The notes under the pieces were generated by a model. The model was not told the DNA's origin. It did not search any database and saw nothing but the letters and a program-made list of their open reading frames with translations. 32,394 nucleotides of DNA from Eubacteriales bacterium (GTDB lineage Bacteria; Bacillota; Clostridia; Lachnospirales; Lachnospiraceae), in the NCBI GenBank assembly GCA_030536575.1, contig JAUNPS010000044.1:1-32394 (forward strand). The letters are read 5' to 3'. The position numbers were made by a program, and so were the translations under genes. This document shows positions 23,821 through 32,339 of the stretch, piece after piece (the stretch's first letter is position 1; every line of letters starts with the position of its first letter).

Positions 23821-25287
23821 TTAGCCCATCGGTGGCACCGGCGTAGGCCTGGAGCTGTCCCATACGTCGCTCACATCGAACAGATCCGCCAAAAGCTCCG
23901 GCTGGTAATACATCCGGTAGCCGTCCAGATTCCGGCGGCCCTGGCGCATGAAGGTATTCCCGAACTGCACCCAATATTGGGACGAGTCTACATTACAGTA
24001 GATGTCGAATCCCTGGGATTTCAGGTAATTGAACTTACCGTTGTCCGTGGTGTAGGGCTCCCAGGAACCAATATCTGTCCCGAACGCGAAAATGATCACA
24101 TCCGTCCCGCCGATCAGCGGCGACACAAAATTCATCCATTTCGTCGTATCCCGCTCCAGATCCTCCAGGCTGCGCTCACCCACGTTCATATGGCCCCAGG
24201 TATGGCTTGCAAACTCCCAGCCATTCGCTTTCATGGCCTCGGCCACTTTCTGGGCCTCCTGACACTCCTTCTCGTAGTCGAAATCCGGGTTCTCATCCAG
24301 CCAGCTTTGCTGGTTCGAGTCCAGGTTTTCCCCGGTCTTATAGGCAATGTCGGTGCGATAGCCCAGGATTCCGTTATACCCGGTGAGGGCGATAATGCCC
24401 TTCCGCCCGTGATAAGAGAAATCCGGATGCTCCTCCACAAAGGCATCGATCAATGGAATCATATCATAATTCCCGATGGAAATGGAACCGTCGTCATTCT
24501 TATATTCATTCTTCACGTCGCCGTTCTCATCAAGCACCAGCTTCGTGGCCATGCCGTCCCCTTCCATGTAATGATAGTAGGATACGTCGTCCTGGGAAAG
24601 GACGAAAGGCTTTTTATCCGGCGGCAGGTAGATGTTCTTTCCGGTAACGGTGCCGTCTTCGTTCACCGTGCACATGTCATGCAGGCTCACCAGCACATAC
24701 CCTTTGTCGTACATGATCTGGGTAATTTTATTAAATTCGGAAACGGTGGTCATTACCTGGTTATAGCCGCCTTCTTTATTATCCCCGTCAAAGGCCTTAC
24801 TGGTATCGTAAATCAGCGTATGATAAAAGACGTGCGTGACTTCTTCCGGCACGTAGGCAATGCAGGTCTCTTTCGTGGCCTCATATCCCGCCACCGCCTC
24901 TTCCATCTGTGTATTTCCCGCATAAGAACCGCTGTTCTTCAGATGGTCGATGGCGCCGTCGTAGTCATACTGTGCGGCCATCCGGTCCGCTTCCGCAATC
25001 CATTTTTCCGTGGTGTCTGCGGCTTCCGTCGAAACCGGCGCTTCCGTCTGCGGCGGCTCACTCTCTCCACCGGCCGTCTCTGGGCCTTCTGTCTGCCCGC
25101 GTTCGGTGCCTGTCCCAATCCATGGAATCTCGATGCCCCTCTTTATCAGTACGTCTTTTACCAGGATCACGGAAAGGGCGATAACCAGAAGCAGCATTAG
25201 GACAATGATGACCTTTCCGATCAGTACCTGGCGTTTCCGCCTTCGCCTGCGGATTTCCGCGCGCTTCTTCCTTTCGTTGTAATCCAT
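23821..25287 (-). CDS. Membrane-anchored polysaccharide deacetylase-like protein
   Basis: A 488-residue type II membrane protein: a highly basic N-terminus (NERKKRAEIRRRRRKRQ), one membrane helix (about 22-45), a Glu/Thr/Pro-rich linker (about 57-92), a short helical region, then a NodB-like domain from about 140. Motif 1 may be VLSQDDV and motif 2 is SHTWGHMN with the two metal histidines. The usual third motif R-PPYG is not obvious (VIIFAFGTDIG instead), so activity is less sure. Likely acts on peptidoglycan or surface glycan. GGGGAGG precedes the ATG by about 10 nt. The 99-bp gap to the next gene and the leader show nothing else clear. Confidence 0.8.
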   Translation of the reverse strand: MDYNERKKRAEIRRRRRKRQVLIGKVIIVLMLLLVIALSVILVKDVLIKRGIEIPWIGTGTERGQTEGPETAGGESEPPQTEAPVSTEAADTTEKWIAEADRMAAQYDYDGAIDHLKNSGSYAGNTQMEEAVAGYEATKETCIAYVPEEVTHVFYHTLIYDTSKAFDGDNKEGGYNQVMTTVSEFNKITQIMYDKGYVLVSLHDMCTVNEDGTVTGKNIYLPPDKKPFVLSQDDVSYYHYMEGDGMATKLVLDENGDVKNEYKNDDGSISIGNYDMIPLIDAFVEEHPDFSYHGRKGIIALTGYNGILGYRTDIAYKTGENLDSNQQSWLDENPDFDYEKECQEAQKVAEAMKANGWEFASHTWGHMNVGERSLEDLERDTTKWMNFVSPLIGGTDVIIFAFGTDIGSWEPYTTDNGKFNYLKSQGFDIYCNVDSSQYWVQFGNTFMRQGRRNLDGYRMYYQPELLADLFDVSDVWDSSRPTPVPPMG

Positions 25288-25412
25288 AAATGTGCTTCCT
25301 CCCCTTATTCTATACTCCTTTTGTCTCCCCGTATCTGCGGCCGCGGCTTCGCCTGAAACATCATCCGCCGCCTGCCCAAAAGGGACAGCTCCCTTATGGC
25401 CCGCTAACGCTC

Positions 25413-25435
25413 ATTATATCATATCCCCCCGGAAA
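25413..25435 (-). promoter_or_regulatory. Extended -10 promoter of the deacetylase-like gene
   Basis: TG-A-TATAAT on minus (TATAAT at 25413-25418) without a good -35. The transcript would have a leader of about 120 nt with a small hairpin AAGGGA-GCTG-TCCCTT. Confidence 0.6.
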
Positions 25436-25477
25436 TGCCACCACAAAATAACCACTTAAGAAAAAAATAAAGAAATA

Positions 25478-25506
25478 TTGCGCTTTTCTTTCAAAAATGC
25501 TAGAAT
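25478..25506 (+). promoter_or_regulatory. Promoter of the small membrane protein gene
   Basis: TTGCGC (25478-25483) and TAGAAT (25501-25506) with a 17-bp spacer, 35 bp before the start codon. Confidence 0.7.
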
Positions 25507-25540
25507 GGAGAATGATATTCATACATGCAGGAGGTACATT

Positions 25541-26020
25541 ATGTCAACATTTTGGAATGTACTGCTGATCATCCTGTTCGTCGTAGTTGTCGTGCTGGCG
25601 ATCCTTTATTTCGTCGGCCGGAAATTACAGAAAAAACAGGCCATCCAGCAGGAACAGATGGAAGCTGCCAAACAAACCGTCACCATGCTCGTCATCGATA
25701 AAAAGATGATGAAAATCAAGGATGCCGGCCTGCCAGCCATGGTTGTTGAACAGACGCCAAAGCTCATGCGCAGAACCAAGCTCCCCATCGTCAAAGCCAA
25801 GGTTGGCCCCAGGGTCATGACGCTGGTCTGCGACGCCAAAGTCTACGACCTGATCCCGCTGAAAAAGACCGTGAAAGCTGTCGTCAGCGGCATCTACATA
25901 ACCGAGGTAAAAGGAATCCGCGGTCCTCTGGAGGCGCCGCCCAAGAAAAAAAAGCAGGGCTTCTTTTCCCGTTTCCGAAAAAAGAACAAAGACGAAAAGC
26001 CTGCCAAAGAAAAAAAATAA
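25541..26020 (+). CDS. Small single-pass membrane protein of unknown function
   Basis: A 159-residue protein. Residues 1-27 include a strong membrane helix (LLIILFVVVVVLAILYFVG). A short amphipathic region follows (KKQAIQQEQMEAAKQ), then a soluble domain of about 80 residues (TVTMLVIDKKMMKIKDAGLP; VVEQTPKLMRRTKLPIVKAKVG; VMTLVCDAKVYDLIPLKKTVKA). The tail is strongly basic (PPKKKKQGFFSRFRKKNKDEKPAKEKK-like). I recognise it only as a conserved-looking Clostridia hypothetical. AGGAGG lies 6 nt before the ATG, which is preferred to an upstream in-frame ATG at 25478. It stands alone on plus between divergent and convergent genes. Confidence 0.85.
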   Translation: MSTFWNVLLIILFVVVVVLAILYFVGRKLQKKQAIQQEQMEAAKQTVTMLVIDKKMMKIKDAGLPAMVVEQTPKLMRRTKLPIVKAKVGPRVMTLVCDAKVYDLIPLKKTVKAVVSGIYITEVKGIRGPLEAPPKKKKQGFFSRFRKKNKDEKPAKEKK

Positions 26021-26037
26021 AGCACTTCCGAAGAAAA

Positions 26038-26070
26038 CCCGCCTGCTAACCCAGCAGACGGGCTTCTTTT
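26038..26070. terminator. Bidirectional terminator between convergent genes
   Basis: CCCG-C-CTGCT (26038-26047) pairs with AGCAG-A-CGGG (26053-26062). On plus it is followed by CTTCTTTT, on minus by TTTTCTTC. It serves the small membrane protein and the DUF1934 gene, whose stop codon lies within it. Confidence 0.75.
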
Positions 26071-26492
26071 ACGCCTTTCGACTGGATATTCATCTGAATC
26101 GTACAGTCTGCCAGACGCTCATAATTAATATCCAGTGTGTAATCCACCCGGACTTCCAGTTCATCCGGCTCTTCCTTCACTTCGATGTTCGACGCCTCGA
26201 TCCCCACCATCAGATTTCCAAACGGGGTATTGTAGTAGGAAAGATTCTTTTTCTTTTCCTGGAACACCATATGGACATTCGTCAGTCCCCGCTTCGTCAC
26301 TTCCATGGTATCTCCGGAAATCTTAATCAGGTTCTGGGTCGTCTCCTGGAAGCCTTCGGTGGCCTCGTCATACTTGATGTAATGTTTCCCATTTTTCTGA
26401 AAATAATTCCCCGCCGTGAACACTTCCACCGGTTCGCCTTCCGCTTCCATAAACTGCATTCCCTGAATTTTCAATAGTACCTCTTTTGTCAT
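26046..26492 (-). CDS. DUF1934 (YwiB-like) beta-barrel protein
   Basis: A 148-residue cytoplasmic protein with alternating short strands typical of the YwiB/DUF1934 calycin-like barrel: EVLLKIQGMQF, HYIKYDEATEGF, NLIKISGDTMEVTKRG, LMVGIEASNIEVKEE and LEVRVDYTLDINYERLADCTIQM. The role is unknown; homologues in Firmicutes have a lipid-like barrel with no catalytic residues. AGGGG lies 5 nt before the ATG. A promoter lies upstream. Confidence 0.88.
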   Translation of the reverse strand: MTKEVLLKIQGMQFMEAEGEPVEVFTAGNYFQKNGKHYIKYDEATEGFQETTQNLIKISGDTMEVTKRGLTNVHMVFQEKKKNLSYYNTPFGNLMVGIEASNIEVKEEPDELEVRVDYTLDINYERLADCTIQMNIQSKGVKEARLLG

Positions 26493-26539
26493 CGTATCCC
26501 CTGCATTCCTGGCATAGCCACATAATCCTTCGGTTTTTC

Positions 26540-26567
26540 ATTATAACAAAATTCTCTCAAAAGTAAA
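26540..26567 (-). promoter_or_regulatory. Promoter of the DUF1934 gene
   Basis: TATAAT (26540-26545) with TG-T extension and a TTTACT -35 (26562-26567) 16 bp upstream. Confidence 0.65.
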
Positions 26568-26576
26568 GTTTCCCAA

Positions 26577-27224
26577 TCAAAAAATCAGCGGCTCCGTCCC
26601 CGCAAACGCAAAGCACACCGGCTTCTTCTCCAGAATCTTCACCCGCCCGTTCGTCGCCTCCGTCAGATCCTCCAGAAGCTTTTCAAGCTGATCCTGGGGA
26701 ACAAGGGTTTCGATGCGGACCACATCCGTATATTCGGAATCCGTGATCGTCAAACCCTTCATTCCAAGCTGGTACTGGATTTTCCCGATTCCATTGTAAT
26801 CCGTCTGGAGCGTCAGCAGCGTCCCTTCCTGCTTTTCAATGATGACGCTGTTCTTCAGTCCTTCCTGCACCGCTTTGGAGTAGGCACGCACCAGGCCTCC
26901 CGTCCCCAGGAGCGTCCCGCCGAAATACCGCGTGACGACCACGGCCACATTGTGCACCCCTTCCCCCAGCAGCACATCCAGCATGGGCCTTCCGGCCGTT
27001 CCCTGAGGCTCCCCGTCGTCGCTGCACCGCTGCAGCTCCATATTTTCCCCCACCACAAACGCCGAGCAGTTATGCGTGGCATTCCAATACTTTTTCTTCA
27101 TGGCCGCAATAAAGGAAAGGGCTTCTTCTTCCGACTCCACAGGCTGAACCGTGGCAATAAAACGGGATTTTTTTTCAACGATTTCGCCCTCGCCGCCCTC
27201 CCAGGCCGATTTGTATCTTTTCAT
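26577..27224 (-). CDS. YigZ/IMPACT (UPF0029) family protein
   Basis: A 215-residue protein with the UPF0029 N-terminal domain (EKKSRFIATVQPV; KKYWNATHNCSAFVVGE; SDDGEPQGTAGRPML) and the DUF1949 C-terminal domain (about 145-205, YNGIGKIQYQLGMKG). The conserved TRYFGGTLLGTGGLVRAYSKA segment is the family signature. In eukaryotes IMPACT inhibits Gcn2; in bacteria the function is unsettled, with ribosome-hibernation or RNA-related ideas. AAGGA lies 8 nt before the ATG. Confidence 0.93.
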   Translation of the reverse strand: MKRYKSAWEGGEGEIVEKKSRFIATVQPVESEEEALSFIAAMKKKYWNATHNCSAFVVGENMELQRCSDDGEPQGTAGRPMLDVLLGEGVHNVAVVVTRYFGGTLLGTGGLVRAYSKAVQEGLKNSVIIEKQEGTLLTLQTDYNGIGKIQYQLGMKGLTITDSEYTDVVRIETLVPQDQLEKLLEDLTEATNGRVKILEKKPVCFAFAGTEPLIF

Positions 27225-27267
27225 GCATTCTTTCCTTTCTGTGCTTATTCCATCCTTTTCTGGTAAT

Positions 27268-27297
27268 ATTATAGAGTAAGAAAAGACTTTATTTCAA
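27268..27297 (-). promoter_or_regulatory. Promoter of the YigZ-type gene
   Basis: TTGAAA (27292-27297) and TATAAT (27268-27273) on minus with an 18-bp spacer. Confidence 0.7.
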
Positions 27298-27307
27298 CCC
27301 CCAAGTT

Positions 27308-27316
27308 TGTTATACT
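27308..27316 (+). promoter_or_regulatory. Extended -10 promoter of the class A PBP gene
   Basis: TG-T-TATACT (27308-27316) on plus without a good -35, lying back-to-back with the YigZ promoter; an AAAGGAGG ribosome site follows at 27337-27344. Confidence 0.6.
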
Positions 27317-27350
27317 AACAGGGAATACACCCGCAAAAGGAGGTTTACCA

Positions 27351-29999
27351 ATGAATCTGAATTTCAACCGGGAACAGACATCCCTGAAGCGGAAAGAGAA
27401 AATAGGGAAAAAAGCCGGAAAAGCCGCCAGCTTTTTCGTTGCAAAAGTAATCTTCGTCTGCCTCGCAGCTATCGTCGTCATCGGCGGCTGCGCCGGCGTA
27501 GGCATCATCCGCGGCCTGGTCGCCAGCGCCCCGGACATTACGAATCTCTCCGTAACGCCTTCGGAAACGGCCACCTATATTTACAGCCAGGACGGCGCCG
27601 TCATGCAGAAGCTGACCCTCGCCTCCTCCAACCGCACCCTGGTCACCCTTGACCAGATCCCCCTGGACCTGCAGCACGCCGTCATCGCCATCGAAGACGA
27701 GCGCTTTTACACCCACAAAGGGATCGACGTCCAGGGCATTGCCCGCGCCTTCGTGGTGGGAATCACCAGCGGAGAATTCTCCGAGGGCGCCAGCACCATC
27801 ACCCAGCAGCTTTTAAAGAACAACGTCTTCACCAACTGGACCCAGGAAACCTCCCTGACCGAAAAATTCAAGCGGAAATTTCAGGAGCAGTACCTGGCTC
27901 TGGAACTGGAAAAACAGATCAGCAAAGAGCAGATCCTGGAAGATTACCTGAACACCATTAACCTGGGCGCAGGCGCCTACGGCGTACAGGCCGCCTCACA
28001 CCGCTACTTCGGCAAAGACGTCTCCGAACTGACCCTCTCCGAATGCGCGGTCATTGCAGGCATCACCCAGAATCCAACCCGCTATAACCCCATCACCTAC
28101 CCGGAAAATAACGCCAAACGCCGGAACATCGTCCTGCAGTACATGAACGAGCAGGGCTACATCACTCAGGAAGAAATGGAAGAAGCCCTGGCCGACAACG
28201 TCTACGACCGCATCCAGGCCACCAATTCCTCCTCCGGCGAGGATTCCATCTACTCCTACTACGAAGACGCCCTGATCGAACAGGTTCTGGAGGATCTTCA
28301 GGAGGAACTCGGCTACACCTACCAGCAGGCCTACAAGACCCTTTACACCAGCGGCCTGAAGATTTACTCCGCCCAGGATGCGGCTATCCAGCAGATCTGC
28401 GACGAAGAATTTGCCAATGAAGCGAATTTCCCCGCCGGAACCGAAGTCGGCATCGACTACGCGTTAAGCGTCCAGAAAGCCAGCGGTGAAACCATCCATT
28501 ACGGAAATGAAAACCTGCGCGATTTCATCCGCCAGACCGACGCATCCTTTAACCTGATGTTCACCGATTCCGACGCGGCCAAAGCCGCCGCCGAGTCCTT
28601 CAAGGCCTCCGTCGTGGAAGACGGCGATACCGTTTTGGGTGAACGCGTTTCCATCACGCTCCAGCCCCAGGCCTCCCTGGTCATCATCGAGCAGTCCACC
28701 GGCTACGTGAAAGCCATCGTGGGCGGACGCGGCGAGAAAGAAGCCAGCCTGACCTTAAACCGCGCCACCTCCACCACCAGGCAGCCCGGCTCCACCTTTA
28801 AGATCGTCACTACCTATGCCCCGGCCCTGGATCGCAGCGGCATGACCCTGGCCACCGTTTTCGACAATGCGCCCTACGCGTATGCAAACGGCACCCCGGT
28901 CAATAACTGGGACAGCTATAATACCTACACCGGCCTGACCACCATCCGCGACGCGATCACGAATTCCATCAACGTCGTGGCCGTCAAGTGCCTGACCGAG
29001 ATCACCCCCCGCGTAGGCTATAACTACGCCGTGAAGCTTGGCATTTCCACCCTCTATAACGACGAGGCCCTGGACGTCAGCCAGCCTCTGGCCCTGGGCG
29101 GCGTCACAGACGGCGTGACGAACCTGGAACTGACCGGCGCCTATGCGACCATTGCGAACGGCGGCCTGTACAATGAGCCGAAATTCTACACCCGCATCGA
29201 AGACCAGGACGGGAACGTGCTCATCGACAATTCCCCGGAGCCGGAACAGGTCTTAAAAGCGGATACCGCATACCTCCTGACCAGCGCCATGACCGACGTC
29301 GTGACCCGTGGCACCGGAACCCTGATCAACTTAGGCGACATGCCCGTTGCCGGAAAAACCGGGACCACCGACGACTACCGCAGCATCTGGTTCGCCGGCT
29401 ACACGCCCTACTACACCTGCACCATCTGGGGCGGCTACGACAATAATGACATCCTTCCGGAAGGCGACATGTACCGGAACTACCACAAATCCCTGTGGAA
29501 TACCATCATGACCCGCATCCACGCAGAGCTTCCGGTGATCCAGTTCGAACAGCCGGACAATATCGTCACGGCCACCGTGTGCCGCAAATCCGGAAAGCTG
29601 GCCGTTCCCGGCGTCTGCACCGGCGACCCCAGAGGCGATCAGACCTATACGGAATATTTCGCGTCCGGAACCGAGCCCACCCAGACCTGCGACGTGCACG
29701 TTGCCATCAATGTCTGCGCCGAAACCGGCCTGCTGCCGAGTACCACCTGTACGACCACCACACGCGTCTACGTGAAACGGCCGGAAGGCAGTACGGATGT
29801 GACCGACGACTCGAACTATGCAGCGCCCACCCAGACCTGCGCAGGCCACCAGGATCTGAGTTTGCTGGAAGAATTCCTGAACAAGGAAACCGAGACGGAA
29901 TCCGAATCGGAGACCGAAGAAGCCCGCCGCGCCGAGGAAGACGGGCTGAACTGGGGAGAAATCCCGATCATAAACGAAGAAGAGCTTGTACTCGAATGA
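27351..29999 (+). CDS. Class A penicillin-binding protein (bifunctional peptidoglycan synthase)
   Basis: An 882-residue bitopic enzyme that polymerises glycan strands and crosslinks peptides. A basic cytoplasmic tail precedes the membrane helix at about 29-52. The GT51 domain has EDERFYTHKGID (catalytic E115) and QQLLKNN and KRKFQEQYLALELE. The transpeptidase has STFK (S481-K484), SIN (539-541) and KTG (669-671). After the core come a 120-residue extension with paired cysteines and a Glu/Ser-rich end (KETETESESETEE). AAAGGAGG precedes the ATG by 6 nt. It is the PonA/PBP1-like form; its own promoter and terminator make it monocistronic. Confidence 0.96.
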   Translation: MNLNFNREQTSLKRKEKIGKKAGKAASFFVAKVIFVCLAAIVVIGGCAGVGIIRGLVASAPDITNLSVTPSETATYIYSQDGAVMQKLTLASSNRTLVTLDQIPLDLQHAVIAIEDERFYTHKGIDVQGIARAFVVGITSGEFSEGASTITQQLLKNNVFTNWTQETSLTEKFKRKFQEQYLALELEKQISKEQILEDYLNTINLGAGAYGVQAASHRYFGKDVSELTLSECAVIAGITQNPTRYNPITYPENNAKRRNIVLQYMNEQGYITQEEMEEALADNVYDRIQATNSSSGEDSIYSYYEDALIEQVLEDLQEELGYTYQQAYKTLYTSGLKIYSAQDAAIQQICDEEFANEANFPAGTEVGIDYALSVQKASGETIHYGNENLRDFIRQTDASFNLMFTDSDAAKAAAESFKASVVEDGDTVLGERVSITLQPQASLVIIEQSTGYVKAIVGGRGEKEASLTLNRATSTTRQPGSTFKIVTTYAPALDRSGMTLATVFDNAPYAYANGTPVNNWDSYNTYTGLTTIRDAITNSINVVAVKCLTEITPRVGYNYAVKLGISTLYNDEALDVSQPLALGGVTDGVTNLELTGAYATIANGGLYNEPKFYTRIEDQDGNVLIDNSPEPEQVLKADTAYLLTSAMTDVVTRGTGTLINLGDMPVAGKTGTTDDYRSIWFAGYTPYYTCTIWGGYDNNDILPEGDMYRNYHKSLWNTIMTRIHAELPVIQFEQPDNIVTATVCRKSGKLAVPGVCTGDPRGDQTYTEYFASGTEPTQTCDVHVAINVCAETGLLPSTTCTTTTRVYVKRPEGSTDVTDDSNYAAPTQTCAGHQDLSLLEEFLNKETETESESETEEARRAEEDGLNWGEIPIINEEELVLE

Positions 30000-30079
30000 C
30001 GGAACGAAACGCCCTTTGCGCGTTCCGTCCGCGCCGGGCGCACAAAGCGGACAGCCAGCGTCCTGCGCCCACGTAAAAA

Positions 30080-30122
30080 CTGCCGCACCGATGGCCCAAA
30101 CCAAAGGTGCGGCAGCATTTTT
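30080..30122. terminator. Bidirectional terminator between PBP and glucokinase genes
   Basis: CTGCCGCACC (30080-30089) pairs perfectly with GGTGCGGCAG (30106-30115). On plus it is followed by C and T7, on minus by TTTTTACG. Confidence 0.9.
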
Positions 30123-30129
30123 TTCTTTC

Positions 30130-31071
30130 TTAATCCTCTAATACCAGCTTCGCTGCGCCGTAAATCCCGGCGTCATTTCCCAGCTGCGCCAGCGCGAACA
30201 CCGCGTCCTTACATGCGCTGAACGCGTATTCTTTATAATACTTCTGTATGTAATCCAGCACAACCGTACCAGCCTTCGAAACGCCTCCGCCGATTACGAA
30301 AACTTCCGGATCGACCACACACGCCATGACTGCCAGCGCGGTTCCCAGATATTTTCCAAACTGCTCGGCCACTTCCTTCGCCAGCTCGTCGCCCTCTTTT
30401 ACGGCGTCAAATACGGTCTTCGCAGAAACCTCTTTGGCATTTCGCATCTGGGAGGGACGGTCTGTGGAAGCCAGTTTTTCCCGTGCCAGACGGGCGATTC
30501 CGGTGGCGGAGGTCATCTGCTCCAGGCAGCCCTTGTTTCCGCAGTTGCAGGCCTCGGTTACATTGTCGTCCACATGCATGTGGCCGATTTCGCCGCCTGC
30601 GCCGTGGGTCCCGGTCACAATTTTCCCGTTTACAATAATGCCGCCTCCTACGCCGGTTCCCAGCGTCGCCAGGATCACGTTCTTATAGCCTGCGCCGCCG
30701 CCCATCCACATTTCGCCCAGGGCCGCCACGTTCGCGTCGTTTCCGGCTTTTACCGGAAGTCCGGTCATGCTGCCCAGTTTCTTGCAGATTTCCACGCGGC
30801 CCCAGTGCAGGTTCACGGCCATGCTCACGTCTCCGTTTTCGTCTACCGGACCCGGAATGCCGATGCCGACTCCGGCGATCTCTTCTTTTTCCAGGCCTTT
30901 TTCCTGAATCTTTTTCCCGATGGTTTCCGCTACATCCGGCAGGATGTTCACGCCGTTATTCTCGGTGCGGGTGGGGATTTCCCACTTGTCCAGGACGGTT
31001 CCCTGGGTGTCAAACAGACCGCATTTTACGGTCGTACCGCCTACGTCGATGCCAAAACAATACTTTTTCAT
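30130..31071 (-). CDS. ROK-family glucokinase
   Basis: A 313-residue sugar kinase that phosphorylates glucose with ATP. Motifs: N-terminal phosphate loop GIDVGGTTVKCGLFD (9-15 for DVGGTTV), catalytic GNDANVAALGE, and the ROK zinc cluster CNCGNKGCLEQM. The ATP-binding GTGVGGGIIVNG and the C-terminal VIGGGVSKAG complete the fold. Start: ATG at 31071, 10 nt after GGAGG; a TTG at 31080 would overlap the hprK stop but is only 1 nt from the ribosome site. The ATG lies 5 bp past the hprK end, so the two are cotranscribed; glucose phosphorylation next to the carbon-catabolite kinase is a sensible pairing. Confidence 0.93.
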   Translation of the reverse strand: MKKYCFGIDVGGTTVKCGLFDTQGTVLDKWEIPTRTENNGVNILPDVAETIGKKIQEKGLEKEEIAGVGIGIPGPVDENGDVSMAVNLHWGRVEICKKLGSMTGLPVKAGNDANVAALGEMWMGGGAGYKNVILATLGTGVGGGIIVNGKIVTGTHGAGGEIGHMHVDDNVTEACNCGNKGCLEQMTSATGIARLAREKLASTDRPSQMRNAKEVSAKTVFDAVKEGDELAKEVAEQFGKYLGTALAVMACVVDPEVFVIGGGVSKAGTVVLDYIQKYYKEYAFSACKDAVFALAQLGNDAGIYGAAKLVLED

Positions 31072-31076
31072 TTCTT

Positions 31077-32015
31077 TCAATCCTCCGCTCTTGCTTTTTT
31101 CGTAAGGGAATCCTGTACGCGCTTGTACAGTTCCTTTGCTGCGTTATAGCCCATTTTTTTCTGTCTGTGGTTGACAGCCGCCGATTCCACGATAATGGCC
31201 AGGTTCCGGCCCGGACGGATCGGCAGGGAATGACAGACCACCTTATTTCCCAGGAATTCCGTGTACTCTTCTTCCAGGCCCAGGCGGTCGTATTCTTTAT
31301 CCCGATCCCACTCCTCCAGCTTGATCACCAGATCGATGGACTGGGTGTTCTTCACGCTCTCTACGCCGAACAGGGTCTTCACGTCGATGATCCCAATGCC
31401 GCGCAGTTCGATGAAGTGGCGGGTAATGTCCGGGGCGCTTCCGATCAGGGTTTCGTCGCTGACCTTGCGGATCTCCACCACGTCGTCGCTGACCAGACGG
31501 TGGCCGCGCTTAATCAGCTCCAGGGCCGCTTCGCTCTTTCCAATCCCGCTCTCGCCCATGATCAGGACACCCTCGCCGTAAACGTCCACCAGGACGCCGT
31601 GGATGGAAATGCAGGGGGCCAGCTCCACGTTCAGCCAGCGGATGATCTCGGCCATAAACGGCGAAGTCGCCTGGCTGGTGGTGAAGACCGGAATCCCTTT
31701 TTCCGTGGCCATTTTCAGGATATCCTCGTCGGGTTTCGTCTTTGTCGTGTAGATCAGGCAGGGAATTTTATACGAAAGGAACTGTTCGTAAATCGGAATT
31801 TTCTTTTTCCGGGGAACGTTCTCCAGATAGGTATATTCCACGTATCCGACAATCTGCACGCGCTCATAGGCGAAGTGTTCGAAGTATCCGGTAAGCTGCA
31901 GGGCCGGGCGGTTAACCTCAGAGGTGGATATCTTGATTTTGGAAATGTCCACTTCCGGGGTCACGTTTTTCAGGTCCAGCTTTTCTACGATTTTTGATAA
32001 GGCAACACTACTCAT
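31077..32015 (-). CDS. hprK: HPr kinase/phosphorylase
   Basis: A 312-residue bifunctional enzyme that phosphorylates or dephosphorylates HPr on Ser46 to control carbon catabolite repression. The N-terminal domain is residues 1-130. The catalytic part has H139 in SIHGVLVDVYG, the P-loop GESGIGKS (154-161), the D177-D178 pair in LVSDDVVEI, and the HprK/P signature ELRGIGIIDVKTLFG. RPGRN near residue 270 lies in the C-terminal region. AAGGAG precedes the ATG by 8 nt. It is the first gene of the hprK-glucokinase unit. Confidence 0.96.
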   Translation of the reverse strand: MSSVALSKIVEKLDLKNVTPEVDISKIKISTSEVNRPALQLTGYFEHFAYERVQIVGYVEYTYLENVPRKKKIPIYEQFLSYKIPCLIYTTKTKPDEDILKMATEKGIPVFTTSQATSPFMAEIIRWLNVELAPCISIHGVLVDVYGEGVLIMGESGIGKSEAALELIKRGHRLVSDDVVEIRKVSDETLIGSAPDITRHFIELRGIGIIDVKTLFGVESVKNTQSIDLVIKLEEWDRDKEYDRLGLEEEYTEFLGNKVVCHSLPIRPGRNLAIIVESAAVNHRQKKMGYNAAKELYKRVQDSLTKKARAED

Positions 32016-32047
32016 AGACTGCTCTCCTTCGCAAGATAGTTGTTTTT

Positions 32048-32076
32048 ATTTTAACACAATCGGCCGGGAACATCAA
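32048..32076 (-). promoter_or_regulatory. Promoter of the hprK-glucokinase unit
   Basis: TTGATG (32071-32076) and TAAAAT (32048-32053) on minus with 17 bp between; the -10 also carries the TG-T extension. Confidence 0.75.
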
Positions 32077-32093
32077 CGCCGCGTCGGCATTTC

Positions 32094-32339
32094 TTAGTGA
32101 AAAAATTCAAACACTTTTTGGGCGCTGGCCGCGTTCATGGAAGGGGCAGCCGCCAGTTCTTCCGGACTCGCGTCCCGGATGGCTTCCAGGGATTTGAAAT
32201 GCTTCATCAGCGATTTCCTTCTGGCCGGACCGATGCCGTCGATGTCGTCTAAGATCGAATGCACCTGCTCTTTGCTGCGCAGGGAACGATGATACTCGAT
32301 GGCGAACCGGTGGGCCTCGTCCTGGATGCGGGTGATCAG
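32094..32339 (-). pseudogene. uvrC: UvrC C-terminal fragment (interrupted excinuclease subunit C)
   Basis: The frame encodes the UvrC end: [18 protein letters not shown], then the helix-hairpin-helix tandem [20 protein letters not shown] and [17 protein letters not shown] to the stop. UvrC makes the dual incisions of nucleotide excision repair. In UvrC the residues before LITRI are (E)GF(K/H); here they read CQTPG, so homology ends at about 32339, and an in-frame TGA stands at 32361-32363. No UvrC-like residues are visible in the last 55 bases in any frame. Either an element interrupted the gene, or a rearrangement or assembly join lies here. A remnant start at a TTG or ATG (32357-32360) is unlikely to be real. 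Confidence 0.75.
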